Positions 33,303 to 44,814 are shown, numbered from the stretch's first letter. The stretch is DNA of 64,000 nucleotides from Deinandra increscens subsp. villosa (GCA_039602395.1 JBCNJP010000006.1:52789502-52853501), one strand, 5' to 3'. Translations and numbers: made by a program. The notes: generated by a model not told the origin, from the sequence alone.

Positions 33303-35051
33303 TCAATCTCTGTGAATTTTAATTCCCAGAATGTAAGCGGCTTCTCCAAGGTCTTTCATAGCGAAACAAGATGAAAGCCATTTCTTAACATCGTTAAGCA
33401 TGGGTATGTTGTTTCCTATGATCTGTATATCGTCCACGTATAGTACGAGAAACGATACAACGCTCCCACTTTCCTTTCTGTAAACACAAGGCTCATCTTT
33501 ATTTTGATCAAAACCAAACTCTTTGACTTTTTGATCAAAACGAAGATTCCAGCTTCGAGATGCTTGCTTGAGTCCATAAATGGACTTGCTTAGCGAGCAA
33601 ACCTTGTTTGGATTCTCTGGATCGACAAAACCATCAGGCTGAACCATGTAGACATCTTCTTCGAGTTGTCCGTTCAGGAAAGTGGTTTTAACATCCATTT
33701 GCCATATCTCATAGTCATGGTATGCGGCTATGGCAAGGAGAATCCTGATCGATTTGATCATGACAACGGGCGAAAAGGTCTCATCATAGTCAATCCCTTG
33801 GGTTTGAGTGAAACCTTTCGCTACAAGCCGTGCCTTGTAGGTTTTCACATTTCCATGCATGTCAGTTTTTCTTTTAAAGATCCACTTGCTCCCTACTGCT
33901 CGTGTGCCGAGGGGTAGCTCAATCAAGTCCCAGACGTGACTGTCACGCATGGATGGCATCTCAGTGTTCATGGCTTTAAGCCATTTATCAGATTCCGCAT
34001 CTGACATAGCAGCTTTGTAGTTAATAGGCTCATCGTTAGAATCGACTATTAACAGAACGTCGAAGGCCTCATGATATCCAAGATATCTATCAGGCTCATA
34101 TCGTATTCTTTCGCTTCTACGAACGCTTGTGCTTGTGTTTGGGTCTGATGGTGCGACAACAATTGGTCGGTCAGACGCAGCGACCGTCTCAGGGTTAGGT
34201 GTATCTCGAATTTCTTCAAGATCCACTAGATCACTATTTGTTCCTCGAGCAAGGAATTCTTTCTCAAGGAATTTACCTTTCCTTTTGATGGAAACAGTGT
34301 TTGCATCGGGATGGTAAAAGTAATAATCGGTATTACAATAGTATCCAACGAAAGTTACCAGTTCGCCTCGGGGATCGAGCTTATTGTCAGATTCACTGGT
34401 GACATAAGCATCACATCCCCATACCCTGAGGTATGATAATTTAGGAAGAGAACCATGCCATATCTCATATGGGGTCTTCCATACTTTCTTGGTCGGTGCC
34501 AGATTTATTAAGCGAGCAGCGGTCAAGATGGCATATCCCCAAAAGGAATGTGGCAAGGTTGTCCTGCACATCATCGATCGAACCATGTTAAGCAGAGTTC
34601 GATTCCTCCTTTCACTAACGCCATTTAACTGGGGTGTGCCAGGTGGAGTAGGTTGTGAAACGATTCCACATTCCTTCAGATGATTCAGGAATTCAGCGCT
34701 TAGGTATTCACCGCCTCTATCGGATCGAAGTATTTTAATAGTTCGAGTCAACTGATTTTGTACTTCGTTTTGAAACTCTTTGAACTTTTTGAAAGTTTAA
34801 TGTTTGTGTTTCATCAGATAGACGTAGGCATATCTGCTGTAGTCATCGATGAAAGTCACGAAGTACCGTTCACGATTTCTTATCTCGGTTCGAAAGGGTC
34901 CACACACGTCGGTGTGAATAATGCCTAACAAGCCTTCGGCCCGTTCACCTGTGTGGGTGAAGGGTGACTTGGTCAATTTACCAGATAAGCCTGACTCGCA
35001 TTCATCGAAGGAATCTGCATTTTGGGATTCGAGAATGCCAGCAGTTTGCAA
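33303..35051 (-). pseudogene. Copia element 1 polyprotein: integrase and reverse transcriptase
   Basis: The first piece (35051-34797) holds the start of the integrase core (GIIHTDVCGPF, FVTFIDDYSRY). It ends in a stop at 34797-34799 just before the conserved KFKEFQNEVQNQ-like stretch. The second piece (34751-33303, 482 codons) continues with the second integrase Asp (RSDRGGEYLS) and the catalytic Glu (GVSERRNRTLL). RT follows with WKWIFKRK-like fingers, motif A QMDVKTTFLNG, IYGLKQASRSW and motif C YVDDI. All integrase and RT catalytic acids are present. The element uses these to copy and integrate its DNA; the two stops and an upstream frameshift make this copy inactive unless they are sequencing errors. 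Confidence 0.88.
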
Positions 35052-35071
35052 CTTCTTAATGCGGGCCTTGC

Positions 35072-36319
35072 TTATGTGACCAAGCCTATGGTGCCATACG
35101 AGGATTCGTTACTATCAGGTTTGCTTCTTTTAGAAACATGATAGAGCTGGTCGTTTGTTTGAACATCTATCTCATATATTCCATGTCGAGGTTTAGCCTC
35201 GAAATAAAAGATATCATTAAGGTAAGCAGAAATCACATTTCCATTAAATTTATACCGAAATCCTTGTTCAAACAATGAAGAGACAGAAATAATGTTTCTG
35301 GATAAACCAGGTGCATATAAAGAGTTATTCAGAGTAACTACAAGGCCAGAAGAGCATGAAAAATAATATGTGCCAGTAGCAAGTACTGGGACCTTCTTCC
35401 CGTTACCAACGATGAGGTCCATGCAGCCTCGTTCTGTCTTCTTCCACTTCTCAGATTCCTGCAAAACATTAACAATGTGATAACCACATCCAGTATCAAA
35501 TACCCATGAATTGGAGGAAACAGTGAAAAGTTCAATAACATTTATTGACATACATGATGAGCAACCCTTATTAGGGTTCTTGGTCATCTTCAGCTTCGCA
35601 AGATAAACAGGACAGTTGCGACGCCAGTGTCCCATTTTGTTGCACTCATAGCACAGGCGCTCCTCGGGAGGCTGCACTTGTGGTTTCTTGCCTTTGCCTT
35701 CTTTAACCTTCTTGGTTTTGGAGATCTTTGTATTAGCAACTCTGAGCACGTCCGGCATGGTCCTGATCTTCACGTTGGGTATCAACGGAATAACCTCCTC
35801 GATCGACTGAGCCGAACAATTAATCGCAAGAATACGATAATGTTCAGGCAAAGATCTGAGTACTACATCAAGAGCCATCCCGTCAGAGATGGAGTAGCCA
35901 AGGTCAATCAGCCTGTCGCGATACGCTTTCATCAGCATGACATGATCGTATGGAGAGGAGTCGTTAGCCATAGAGCAGTTCACGAATTGTGAAAGTGCAT
36001 CGGCTCGCTCAGTCCTCTGACCTAACTCAAATAAATCCTTGAGTTTACGAATGATGTCATAAGCAGACATCCCCATGAAATTGTACCGATAATCCTGAGT
36101 CATGCTAGATAACATCAGGTCAGTGATGTCCTTATCATCGTCAGTGTGCTTTTGGAGCTCAGACCGCGAGTTCTCATTTAACAAGTAAGATGGAATACTC
36201 GCGATCGGTCGGTCAATGACATAGAGTTTCCCGAAGAGCCTTAAAAGGTTCCTTAGGGTTGTCTGCCATGCGAGAAAGCCAGTCTCAGTGAAGGGGTCGA
36301 GTTGTACCATTGAACTCAA
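35072..36319 (-). pseudogene. Copia element 1 polyprotein: Gag and protease
   Basis: 415 codons from the first ATG. Gag core with a UBN2-like domain (W-TTLRNLLRLF, later RADALSQFVNCSM), a CCHC knuckle CYECNKMGHWRRNC at about residues 223-236, then the aspartic protease with WVFDTGCGYHI at about 270 and VPVLATG, and a gag-pre-integrase segment. The frame is lost near 35100: the WHHRLGHISK motif that should follow is present in another frame. It packages element RNA and processes the polyprotein; this copy cannot do so in one piece. Confidence 0.88.
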
Positions 36320-37500
36320 TGGAGGTGAGTTTTCTTTAGCCTTCTGAAATAAGCAAAGTGAATTTAATTAGTATTTTTGATGTTTTATATTTCTTCAAAA
36401 TAAGTTGGTAAGGTTTATTTTTAAGAAATCGAGAATTCGTTTAGACGACATTTACTTGAGACCGCCAAATGAGCCTCAGGAGCAAAACCGTGTAAACAAA
36501 CTGACAACGATTGTCAATTGTGAGACTCAAGTCACAACTCTCGGTATGAGGCCGCTATATACATACAATTGTATTTTGCGATACGTTTAGCCTCATCTGT
36601 GCCCACTCTAGCAATATACACCCGTGGCGCGGTGTTGAAATACTCCAACACCACGAACATATACGTTTAAAGCGATAGTAATCCTAAATGGTCAAAGTGA
36701 TGACACGGTGTTGAAATACTCCAATGTTCTCACCTTAGAAGGTACCCTCGGCACCAAGTGCGGTGTTGAAATACTCCAACACTGATGCTCCGGCAAATAC
36801 GTTCCAAGTTCGACTTGACATGGGATGACACGAACTATCAGTTTTTGAGAATTACCAAATAGGGATATTAATTATTTTTAATTATCGTCAGACACGAACG
36901 ACAAACCCTATCTCCACTTGGGACTAGCAAATTAATTTAACCTAATTAAATTACTAAGTTGTCGCGAATGGCATATTGTGTGTTAAACGGCATAAGGTCT
37001 TGATCTCGCTCGAGCCATACAAGCGAGATCATAAGGGACGAATTTAAAATAAATTAAATTAAAAAAAACGGTGAACGATCGAGATGGCAACACTGTGTGA
37101 TCTTGAATTCAGTTCAGCTCCCACTTGCTTCGACATCCCTCTGGCGCGTGTCCAGTCTTCGACTTTTGGTTACATACAAATTTACAATTACCAAAACTAC
37201 TTCTAGTAACCTAGCTCTAAATTTGTACAACTTTGAAACCCTAAAACCGGGTCCAATAAACCAAAATCAAAAACAACCAATTGGGCCAACAACTTAGGCC
37301 AAACAGAGAATGACAAATCACGCCAAACACATACACACATGTATACAATATACAGGGGGGTAGGCCGTAACACACAATAGTAAATTATATATAGAATTAA
37401 AATAAAATAAGTTAATTCTAATTCGTAATTTGGATTTAAGTCGAAATTGTGAAATACCGGTTACGAAAAGACCGGTTCTGGTTTGCGCGCGGTGATAATG
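36320..37500 (-). other. Leader of copia element 1 with three hairpin motifs
   Basis: About 1.2 kb between primer site and Gag. Three near-identical copies of GTGTTGAAATACTCCAACAC (36632-36651, 36708-36727 with CAATGT, and 36763-36782) can each fold as a GTGTTG/CAACAC hairpin. Placement in the leader suggests an RNA dimerisation or packaging signal; that is inference. Confidence 0.7.
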
Positions 37501-37512
37501 GCTCTGATACCA
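37501..37512 (-). promoter_or_regulatory. Primer-binding site of copia element 1
   Basis: The minus strand reads TGGTATCAGAGC one base after the LTR end at 37514; initiator tRNA-Met type. Confidence 0.93.
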
Positions 37513-37513
37513 T

Positions 37514-38189
37514 TGTTGGGATTTACAGTGGGATCCGGGTTACCGATTTTAATTTTACTAAAACCGATTTAATAATTTAAATTATTTCTAAATTAATTTA
37601 GCAGCGGAAACGATTTAAAACGCGGACGCAACTGTAACAGGATCAATCACCGGACACGACAAACACAGAAATATATTTATTCAAAATAAATAAATAATTA
37701 AATTAAAATATCTAACGAATTAGATATACCTTGGCGGGATCCGAGCAACCGCTCGAGACACCCGGATTCAACGGGCTCGCGCTAGAACGAACTGTGACAT
37801 CTGACTCGAACCTGCGAGACAAATCGTCAACGGCGGCGGCGGCCATGGGCGGCGGCGGCGGTAGTGGCGGCGGCGGTGGTAGAGATACCACCGGTGGTGG
37901 TGACAAAACTTTCTCTGTCGGAATGGTGACCGGTACCGTTCCCACGATGATCTCGTCACCGGTGACCGGAGGTGACACGGTGGCGGTGGCCGGCGGGTAT
38001 AAGGGTGCGGGCCACGAAGAGGGAACCGGACGCGGTGGCCTCGGCTGCGCCGGCAGCGCGAGGACCACCGGTCGGCGGTCGCGCGGCGGCACGGAGGGAG
38101 CGGCAGCACCGGCGGCGACTTGAGCTGCGGCGACGGCTCGGGCTGCGGCTTCGGCTCGGGCTGCGACTGCTTCGCTCTCGAGTCGGGCG
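37514..38189 (-). repeat. 5' LTR of copia element 1 (cut by gap)
   Basis: Same sequence as 30726-31626 from TGTTGGGATT on, with about 0.3 kb (37584-37889) missing from the other LTR, including a (GGC)n tract near 37830-37880. The distal end is lost in the gap. Confidence 0.9.
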
Positions 38190-38689
38190 NNNNNNNNNNN
38201 NNNNNNNNNNNNNNNNNNNNNNNNNNNNNNNNNNNNNNNNNNNNNNNNNNNNNNNNNNNNNNNNNNNNNNNNNNNNNNNNNNNNNNNNNNNNNNNNNNNN
38301 NNNNNNNNNNNNNNNNNNNNNNNNNNNNNNNNNNNNNNNNNNNNNNNNNNNNNNNNNNNNNNNNNNNNNNNNNNNNNNNNNNNNNNNNNNNNNNNNNNNN
38401 NNNNNNNNNNNNNNNNNNNNNNNNNNNNNNNNNNNNNNNNNNNNNNNNNNNNNNNNNNNNNNNNNNNNNNNNNNNNNNNNNNNNNNNNNNNNNNNNNNNN
38501 NNNNNNNNNNNNNNNNNNNNNNNNNNNNNNNNNNNNNNNNNNNNNNNNNNNNNNNNNNNNNNNNNNNNNNNNNNNNNNNNNNNNNNNNNNNNNNNNNNNN
38601 NNNNNNNNNNNNNNNNNNNNNNNNNNNNNNNNNNNNNNNNNNNNNNNNNNNNNNNNNNNNNNNNNNNNNNNNNNNNNNNNNNNNNNNNN
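38190..38689. other. Assembly gap (500 N)
   Basis: Exactly 500 N. It hides the end of copia element 1, its right target-site duplication and the 3' end of gypsy B. Frames read through it are artificial. Confidence 0.99.
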
Positions 38690-40580
38690 AACCCCACTTC
38701 TTCAATCGTTTGATTTCACGATCGCAGATTTCAGCAGGGGTCTCAATGAAGTGCAGACGATCGTCAATCTCGATTTCATCTAAGGGGATGATGGCGGATT
38801 CGTCAGACAAGCACTTTTTATGGTTGCTGACGTGGAACACGTCATGAACTTTACTGAGTTCGGGAGGCAACTGAAGACGGTATGCCACTGGTCCAATTTC
38901 CTCGATGATTTCAAAGGGACCAATGTAGCGGGGGTTAAGCTTTCCACGTTTTCCGAAACGAATAACACCTTTCCATGGTGCTACTTTCAACATGACACGA
39001 TCTCCTTTGAAGAATTTCAACGGTTTGCGGCGGTTGTCAGCGTAGCTCTTCTGTCGATCGCGGGCAGCCTTCAGTCGGTTGTGAATCTGGGAGATTTTCT
39101 CAGAAGTCTCATGTACTAGTTTGGGACCTGTGAGTTGGCTGTCACCAACTTCAGTCCAACAAAGTGGTGAACGGCACTTTCTTCCATACAGGGCTTCAAA
39201 AGGGGCGGCTTGAATACTAGTGTGATAACTATTGTTATAAGAAAACTCAGCTAACGGCAGATGTTCATCCCAACTGTTACCGAAGTCGATGATACAAGCA
39301 CGAAGCATGTCTTCAAGAGTCTGAATGGTTATTTTGCTTTGGCCCTCAGTTTGAGGATGGTATTCGGTACTCATATCAAGGCGAGTACCCAAAGCTTTTT
39401 GAAGGGTTTGCCAAAATCGGGCGGTAAAGCGGCTATCTCGATCAGAGATAATAGAAATAGGTACTCCATGATGAGACACAATTTCCTTCATGTAAATTTT
39501 GGCAACTTGTTCAGTGGTGTAGGATTCCTGAATGGGTAGGAAATGAGCAGATTTAGTCAGACGATCGACGATACCCCAAATGGCATCATTTCTGGCTCCA
39601 GTCCTTGGCAACTTGGTAATGAAATCCATGGAAATTCCTTCCCGTTTCCATTCTGGGATTTTAGGTTGAACGAGTAAACCAGATGGATTTTGGTATTCAG
39701 CTTTGACCTTTGCACAAGTCAGACACTTACCAACGTACGTGGCGATTTCAGCCTTCATGTTAGGCCACCAGTACAACCCTTTCAGACCATGGTACATTTT
39801 ATCTGAACCAGGATGGATTAAATACCTAGACTTATGAGCTTCATCTAAGACTAATTTCTTCACAGAACCGAAATTCGGTAACCACAATCTTTCCATGAAA
39901 TAATAAGCTTCATCAGTCTTTTTGACTAATTGCGTTTCCATTCCACGTAAGCCTTCATTAGGGATATTTTCATCTTTGAGGGCTTCGACTTGGGCATCAC
40001 GAATAAGAGAAATGAGATTGGATTGAATGGTCAATCTGAGGGCACGTACACGGAGAGGTTTCACTCGGTCTTTTCTGCTTAATGCGTCGGCGACAACATT
40101 GGCTTTACCTGGCTGGTAATGGATTTCACAATCATAATCGTTGAGTAATTCTATCCAACGACGTTGTCTCATGTTCAACTCTTTCTGATTGAATATATGC
40201 TGAAGACTCTTATGGTCAGTGTATAGCGTACACTTTGTACCGTAAAGGTAATGTCTCCAAATCTTTAGAGCGAAAACAACGGCTCCAAGCTCAAGATTGT
40301 GAGTCGAGTAATTCCTTTAGTGAATCTTCAATTGTCGGGAGGCGTAAGCAATGACTTTGTCTCGTTGCATAAGGACACATCCTAGACCTTGGCGACAGGT
40401 GTCACAGTATACCACGAAATCATTGGTTCCTTCGGGCAGGGACAAAATTGGTGCATTACACAACTTCTGTTTCAACAATTGAAAGGCGGATTCGGCTTTA
40501 GAATCCCAGACGAATTTCTTTTCTTTCTGGGTGAGAGCAGTCAGCGGCTGAGCTATCTTTGAAAATTTCTCGATAAATGT
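38690..40580 (-). pseudogene. Gypsy element B: RNase H and integrase
   Basis: The 5' part (40580-40180) reads as RNase H with a stop at about 40319 in place of the residue after IH in a YASRQLKIH motif. From 40178 the frame is open to the gap: the RNase H end (VVADALSRK), the integrase HHCC finger (H-HPGSDKMYHGL, CLTCAKVK), core DFITKLP and SDRDSRF, then EYHPQTEGQSK, where the family has GQSER. The third catalytic residue Glu is therefore Lys. A C-terminal GPF-I and VFHVS-KK block follows. Integration activity is not expected from this copy. Confidence 0.87.
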
Positions 40581-41150
40581 TCAGTAATACCCAACGAGAC
40601 CTAAGAATTGTCGAATTTCAGTTGGAGCAGTAGGTGCACTCCAATCTTTGATTGCTTCAATTTTGGAAGGGTCAACGTGTATTCCTTTCTCGTTAACTAC
40701 ATGACCTAAGAAGTGTACTTCACGAAGCCAAAAGTCGCACTTTGAGAATTTCGCGTACAACTTCTCATTCTTGAGTAACTCTAAGATAAGTCTCAAATGT
40801 TGCTCGTGTTCCTTTTTGCTACGGAAGTAGATTAAAATATCATCGATGAACATGATAACAAACTTGTCCAAGTAGGGTTTACACACACGATTCATTAAGT
40901 CCATGAATACGACGGGTGCGTTTGTCAAGCCAAATGGCATCACTAGAAACTCATAGTGACCATAACGGTTTCTAAAAGCAGTCTTGGCAATGTCTTCTTC
41001 ACGAACTCTCAATTGATGATAACTGGATCGCAGGTTGATCTTTGAATAATAGCTTGATCCTTGAAGTTGATCGAACAGGTCGTCAATTCTTGGAAGTGGA
41101 TAACGATTCTTCACAATCATCTTGTTTAGCTCGTGGTAGTCGATACACAT
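40581..41150 (-). pseudogene. Gypsy element B: reverse transcriptase
   Basis: 189 codons between two stops: one before it at about 41196, where a Trp is usual in the P-G-APVLFVKKKDG motif, and one after GLVGYY at 40581. Motifs are CIDYHELNK, YPLPRIDDLFDQLQG, FGLTNAP and motif C FIDDILIY. Motif A reads SKINLRSSYHQ, with Asn in place of the catalytic Asp of the family's KIDLRSGYHQ. The enzyme would be inactive even without the stops. Confidence 0.88.
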
Positions 41151-41195
41151 GCGAAATGATCCGTCCTTCTTTTTGACGAAAAGAACAGGAGCACC

Positions 41196-41999
41196 CTAGG
41201 GGGAGTAACTGGGTCGAATGGATCCTTTATCCAACAATTCTTGCAACTGATTGGATAATTCCTGCATTTCATAAGGGGCGAGACGATAGGGAGAACGGGC
41301 TACAGGTGCAGCACCTGGTACAAGATCGATTTGAAACTCTACTTTCCTGGCTGGTGGCAGTCCTGGCAAGTCTTCAGGGAATACTTCAGGAAATTCGCGG
41401 GCGATAGGAACGTCCTTCAGTGTTTTCTCTTTTGGTTCCTTTCCCACAACATGGGCTAGAATAGTATGATAACCCTTGCGAAGATATCGGCGTGTCTTCA
41501 TACAAGATATAATATCTAGCTTGGTTCCACTCTTTTCACCTTCGATGACTAGAGTTTCGCCATTTTCCAGCGGGATTTTGACTTGCTTAAGATGACAAAT
41601 GGTTTCCGCACGATTCTTTGATAACCAGTCCATGCCGATTACGATATCAAAGCTTCCCAATTCGACGGGCAACAAGTCAATGTTAAACGAATGGTCGGAA
41701 AGGCGTAGGGAACAATCTCGAAAAACCTTGTCAGTTTCGATTAAACTACCATCTGCTAGTTCTACGGTGTACTTAGTGTCTAAGGCACGTGGTTCGATTT
41801 TAAGTAATGGGCAAAAATCGGTAGACACAAAGCTTTTCTCTGCTCCGGTATCAAACAAAACAGAGGCATAATAATCATTAAGGATGAACGTACCGGTGAC
41901 AGTATTTGGGTCCTGTCGGGCTTCTCCAGCATTTATCACAAAGGCTCTTCCACGGGCAGTTCCAACAGCTTGATTTTTCTTTGGGCATTGGTTCTTCAT
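41196..41999 (-). pseudogene. Gypsy element B: end of Gag, protease and start of RT
   Basis: 267 codons. It begins within a zinc knuckle (MKNQCPKKN, first half missing), then the aspartic protease with ASVLFDTGAEKSFVS at about residue 46-60 and FDIVIGMDWLSKN at about 117-129, and the linker FPEVFPEDLPGLPP before RT. The 5' side is cut exactly at 42000, where an LTR fragment begins, so most of Gag, the leader and most of the LTR were deleted. Confidence 0.88.
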
Positions 42000-42000
42000 G

Positions 42001-42120
42001 TAACGGATAGATGCACATTACGTTATCTATGTTAACTAAAACACGGATTTATGCACACAGAAATAGGTAATTACACGTATTATTATATGTTTTGACTTAG
42101 GAAACTTACGGGTTGTCACA
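42001..42120 (-). repeat. LTR fragment (first 120 bp)
   Basis: On minus it starts TGTGACAACCCGTAAG at 42120 and stops at 42001 against the truncated Gag. Nearly identical to 43889-44008, the beginning of the complete LTR next to it. Confidence 0.75.
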
Positions 42121-42500
42121 TCTTCGCCGCATAAGATAAAGGACTCGATTGCGTTACTTTGGGACTAGACGGAGCCACCTTAGCGATATCATAGCCCAAA
42201 TCGGGATAACCCGATTCATGACCCCCAGACAGGTAAGCACCCACCGACGGACATTGAGTACCTCCCGAAGACGAATCAGAAAGTGTTGGCCCAGAGGAAA
42301 CTACCGGAACACCTTCCCCAACAATCTGTTGCGTTTCAATCATGTTATCCAATTTAAAAACAACCTTCTTGGCCATGGGAGAGAGCAGCGACCCAGAATT
42401 GTTTATATGACTACCACGATTAAGAATAGGCAATCCATCAATGTTTTTCAATTTACTAAACAAACCAGACTTAACCCTAGCCGGCGGCGGGCCCGTAAAG
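42121..42500 (-). pseudogene. Exon-like fragment, copy 1 (LINE ORF1/DUF4283-type N-terminus?)
   Basis: An open frame that shares with copy 2 (44009-44453) the stretch from GPPPARV through LKNIDGLPILNRGSH, NNSGSLLSPM and VVFKLDN to SPLSYAAKM, then a stop formed at the junction with the LTR start. It differs by a 9-bp indel near 42226 and a few substitutions. The composition (Ser/Gly-rich, SPM-KKVVFKLD) recalls N-termini of DUF4283/zinc-knuckle proteins from plant LINEs. That is a tentative resemblance from memory. It is incomplete: the frame starts beyond the junction at about 42500 with unrelated codons. Confidence 0.5.
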
Positions 42501-44008
42501 TGTCCGTTTTTTGTCCCGTTTTTCCCCAAATTTAGCTATTTTCAAAAGGGATCTTGTACTAGGATTTTTAAGGCTAAAGACATATTTTAAAATCACTTTA
42601 GGAGGGGTCAAAGTTTCTGACCTAAAATGGCTCTAATTTAACTATACTTTCCGGGACTTTTTAGTGGGTTATTTTTATAGATTTAGCCGTCCAAACATAT
42701 CAATAAGTCGTATGGTGCTATCCACAACCTTCTAACATGTTAAAAATTTCGGACCTAGGGTTCCAAGAGTCACAAATTTCGGATCTAGAGGTTTGTTCAT
42801 AAAACCAAGGCATAATGTACACATACTAGCATCATAACACTTGTTTTGCTATAGATCTACATAATGTAGCATATGAGGGGTTCAAAATATATGAAATCAC
42901 TAGTAGAAACACAAGATATACTAGATATAACATGAATAAGAACAAACATGTAGGTTATTATCATCATAGAAGATAATATAAGTTTAAAGTCACCATTTTT
43001 AACCAAGACTTGATGTAGGAGTGTTAGATGCATACAAGGGTTTCATCTAACATGAAAATCTAGTAGAAAAGTAAGAAATGAAGTCTACTAACTTGAGAAA
43101 ACCAAAAATGAGGGTGATGGAGGCTTGATCTTGCTTCCTTGAGTCTCCTAGTAGCTTTGATCTTCAAGTGTTATAGTGTTTTGATGAAGAAAAGCTAGAG
43201 AGAGAGAGTAGAGAGAGAGAGGGCCGACGGGTTTGGGGAGAGGGAGAGAAAGAGTGTGTGTTTAATGGTGGGAGGCAAAAGAAGGTGTGTAGGTGATGAT
43301 GATGAGGTACATGGTGAATAGTCTTTGCTTTATTGTTGGGAGATTAGTAGATGATTAGGAGAAAGGTGGTAGATTACTACTAATGATGGATTCTAATTGT
43401 CGGGTGTCGGGTTTTGATCACGAAAGACAATATGATCAAAGGTGACAATTGAATTTGATCATGCATGGAAATGGATGTGCATGATGATTAATGAATCAAG
43501 GTTGAGAAAAATAAAGGATACAAGTCTTGTTTAAATATAGTTGGTGTTAAATGGTGAAAAACGTTGACGTTAAATGTTTATGTGAAAACCTAATGGTTTT
43601 TCGCTATAAAAATACTAAACGTTAAAATGATTTATTATTTGACGTAGTCGATAAATAAATGGATAAACGTTATCGTTAAATGATTATTTTACGTCAAATA
43701 GTGACACGAACTTTGAACGTATGCAAAATACTACAAAGGTGACGAGATAATATAAAAACTCTTTTTATATTAGAATACATATATTGTTGTGAAATGTTTC
43801 TTATTATTAAAGTTCCACCGATCATATATATAATGTTCTTGTTTTTAAGGTCGATTGTCGAGATATTAAATTAGGGTTACACCAAGACTAACGGATAGAT
43901 GCACATTACGTTATCTATGTTAACTAAAACACGGATTTATGCACACAGAAACAGGTAATTACACGTATTATTATATGTTTTGACTTAGGAAACTTACGGG
44001 TTGTCACA
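42501..44008 (-). mobile_element. Probable gypsy LTR (about 1.5 kb)
   Basis: On minus it begins TGTGACAACCCG at 44008 and appears to end CGGACA at 42501. The interior has a transcript-leader-like stretch (GAGAGAGAG tract at about 43196-43260, coding-poor). The flanks are not a matching duplication (TAAAG versus TCTTC). The left end is the start of exon-like copy 1, so this is a rearranged rather than a simple solo LTR. Confidence 0.55.
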
Positions 44009-44453
44009 TCTTCGCCGCATAAGATAAAGGACTCGATTGCGTTACTTTGGGACTAGACGGAGCCACCTTAGCGATATCATAGCCCAAATCGGGATAACCC
44101 GATTCAGCCCCATCGATCGCCCCAGACAGGTAAGCACCCACCGACGGACATTGAGTACCTCCCGAAGACGAATCAGAAAGTGTTGGCCCAGAGGAAACTA
44201 CCGGAACACCTTCCCCAACAATCTGTTGCGTTTCAATCATGTTATCCAATTTAAAAACAACCTTCTTGGCCATGGGAGAGAGCAGCGACCCAGAATTGTT
44301 TATATGACTACCACGATTAAGAATAGGCAATCCATCAATGTTTTTCAATTTACTAAACAAACCAGACGTAACCCTAGCAGGCGGCGGACCTGGAGTGTTG
44401 CTTGCCATGCACAGTAAACACGTAGGAGTGGAACCAGAAACCCTAATTCGCAC
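44009..44453 (-). pseudogene. Exon-like fragment, copy 2
   Basis: Up to 149 codons from 44453; the more natural start is probably the inner Met (MASNTPGPPPARV). The sequence matches copy 1 until the LTR start at 44008 cuts it after SYAAK. Upstream (44454-44814) is a C/A-rich leader-like region with repeated GAAACCCTAATC. Its presence next to the same LTR start as copy 1 shows a tandem duplication of fragment plus LTR start, period about 1888 bp. Confidence 0.5.
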
Positions 44454-44814
44454 CCCACAAAACTATTGCACCAAATCGTGATCACCCACAAAGCGCTGTG
44501 GATCGAACCAGAATCACGAACAGATCACCAACACCCTCTTCGGATTGTAAGACACCAGAGATGCAGATTAGAATTTTAGGAAGAAGGAACCCGAAACCCT
44601 AATCTAATGTCGTCACAGAAACCGATTAGAATTTCGGAACAAGGACCCGAAACCCTAATCTAACAATCGAAACGTAACTAGTACCTAGAGTGATCCAGAG
44701 ATGAACACCCTAGAAATCGATTACGTTAAACAAGATTAAACCAGGAGTTGCGAAGGGGAAACCCTAATTTTGCACAAGTCGCAAAAATCGCCAAGGAGGC
44801 CAGAGAGAATTTCC
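44454..44814. other. Leader-like non-coding DNA between fragment copy 2 and the right arm
   Basis: Contains two similar ~50-bp blocks around GAAACCCTAATCTAA (44580-44605 and 44640-44665). No gene seen. It could be the 5' untranslated part of the exon-like fragment. Confidence 0.4.

Larger units (their letters stand above)
30726..38189 (-). mobile_element. Ty1/copia element 1 (minus strand; 5' end runs into the gap)
   Basis: The order on minus is 5' LTR (from the gap to 37514), Met-tRNA primer site, 1.2-kb leader, Gag-protease-integrase-RT-RNase H (36319-32448), 3' non-coding region, polypurine tract, 3' LTR (31626-30726). The domain order with integrase before RT is diagnostic of copia. Catalytic motifs are intact but the reading frame has one frameshift and two premature stops. 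Confidence 0.92.

Noticed and set aside
36601..36782. CRISPR-like direct repeats
   Set aside because: Only three copies with unequal spacing, in a plant retrotransposon leader.
43196..43260. GAGA-rich tract as a host promoter element
   Set aside because: It lies within a probable LTR and is better explained as that LTR's own leader sequence.
43988..44008. 5' splice site (GTAAGT) after the exon-like fragment
   Set aside because: The GTAAGT belongs to the LTR start TGTGACAACCCGTAAG in both copies, after an in-frame stop, so splicing is not needed to explain it.
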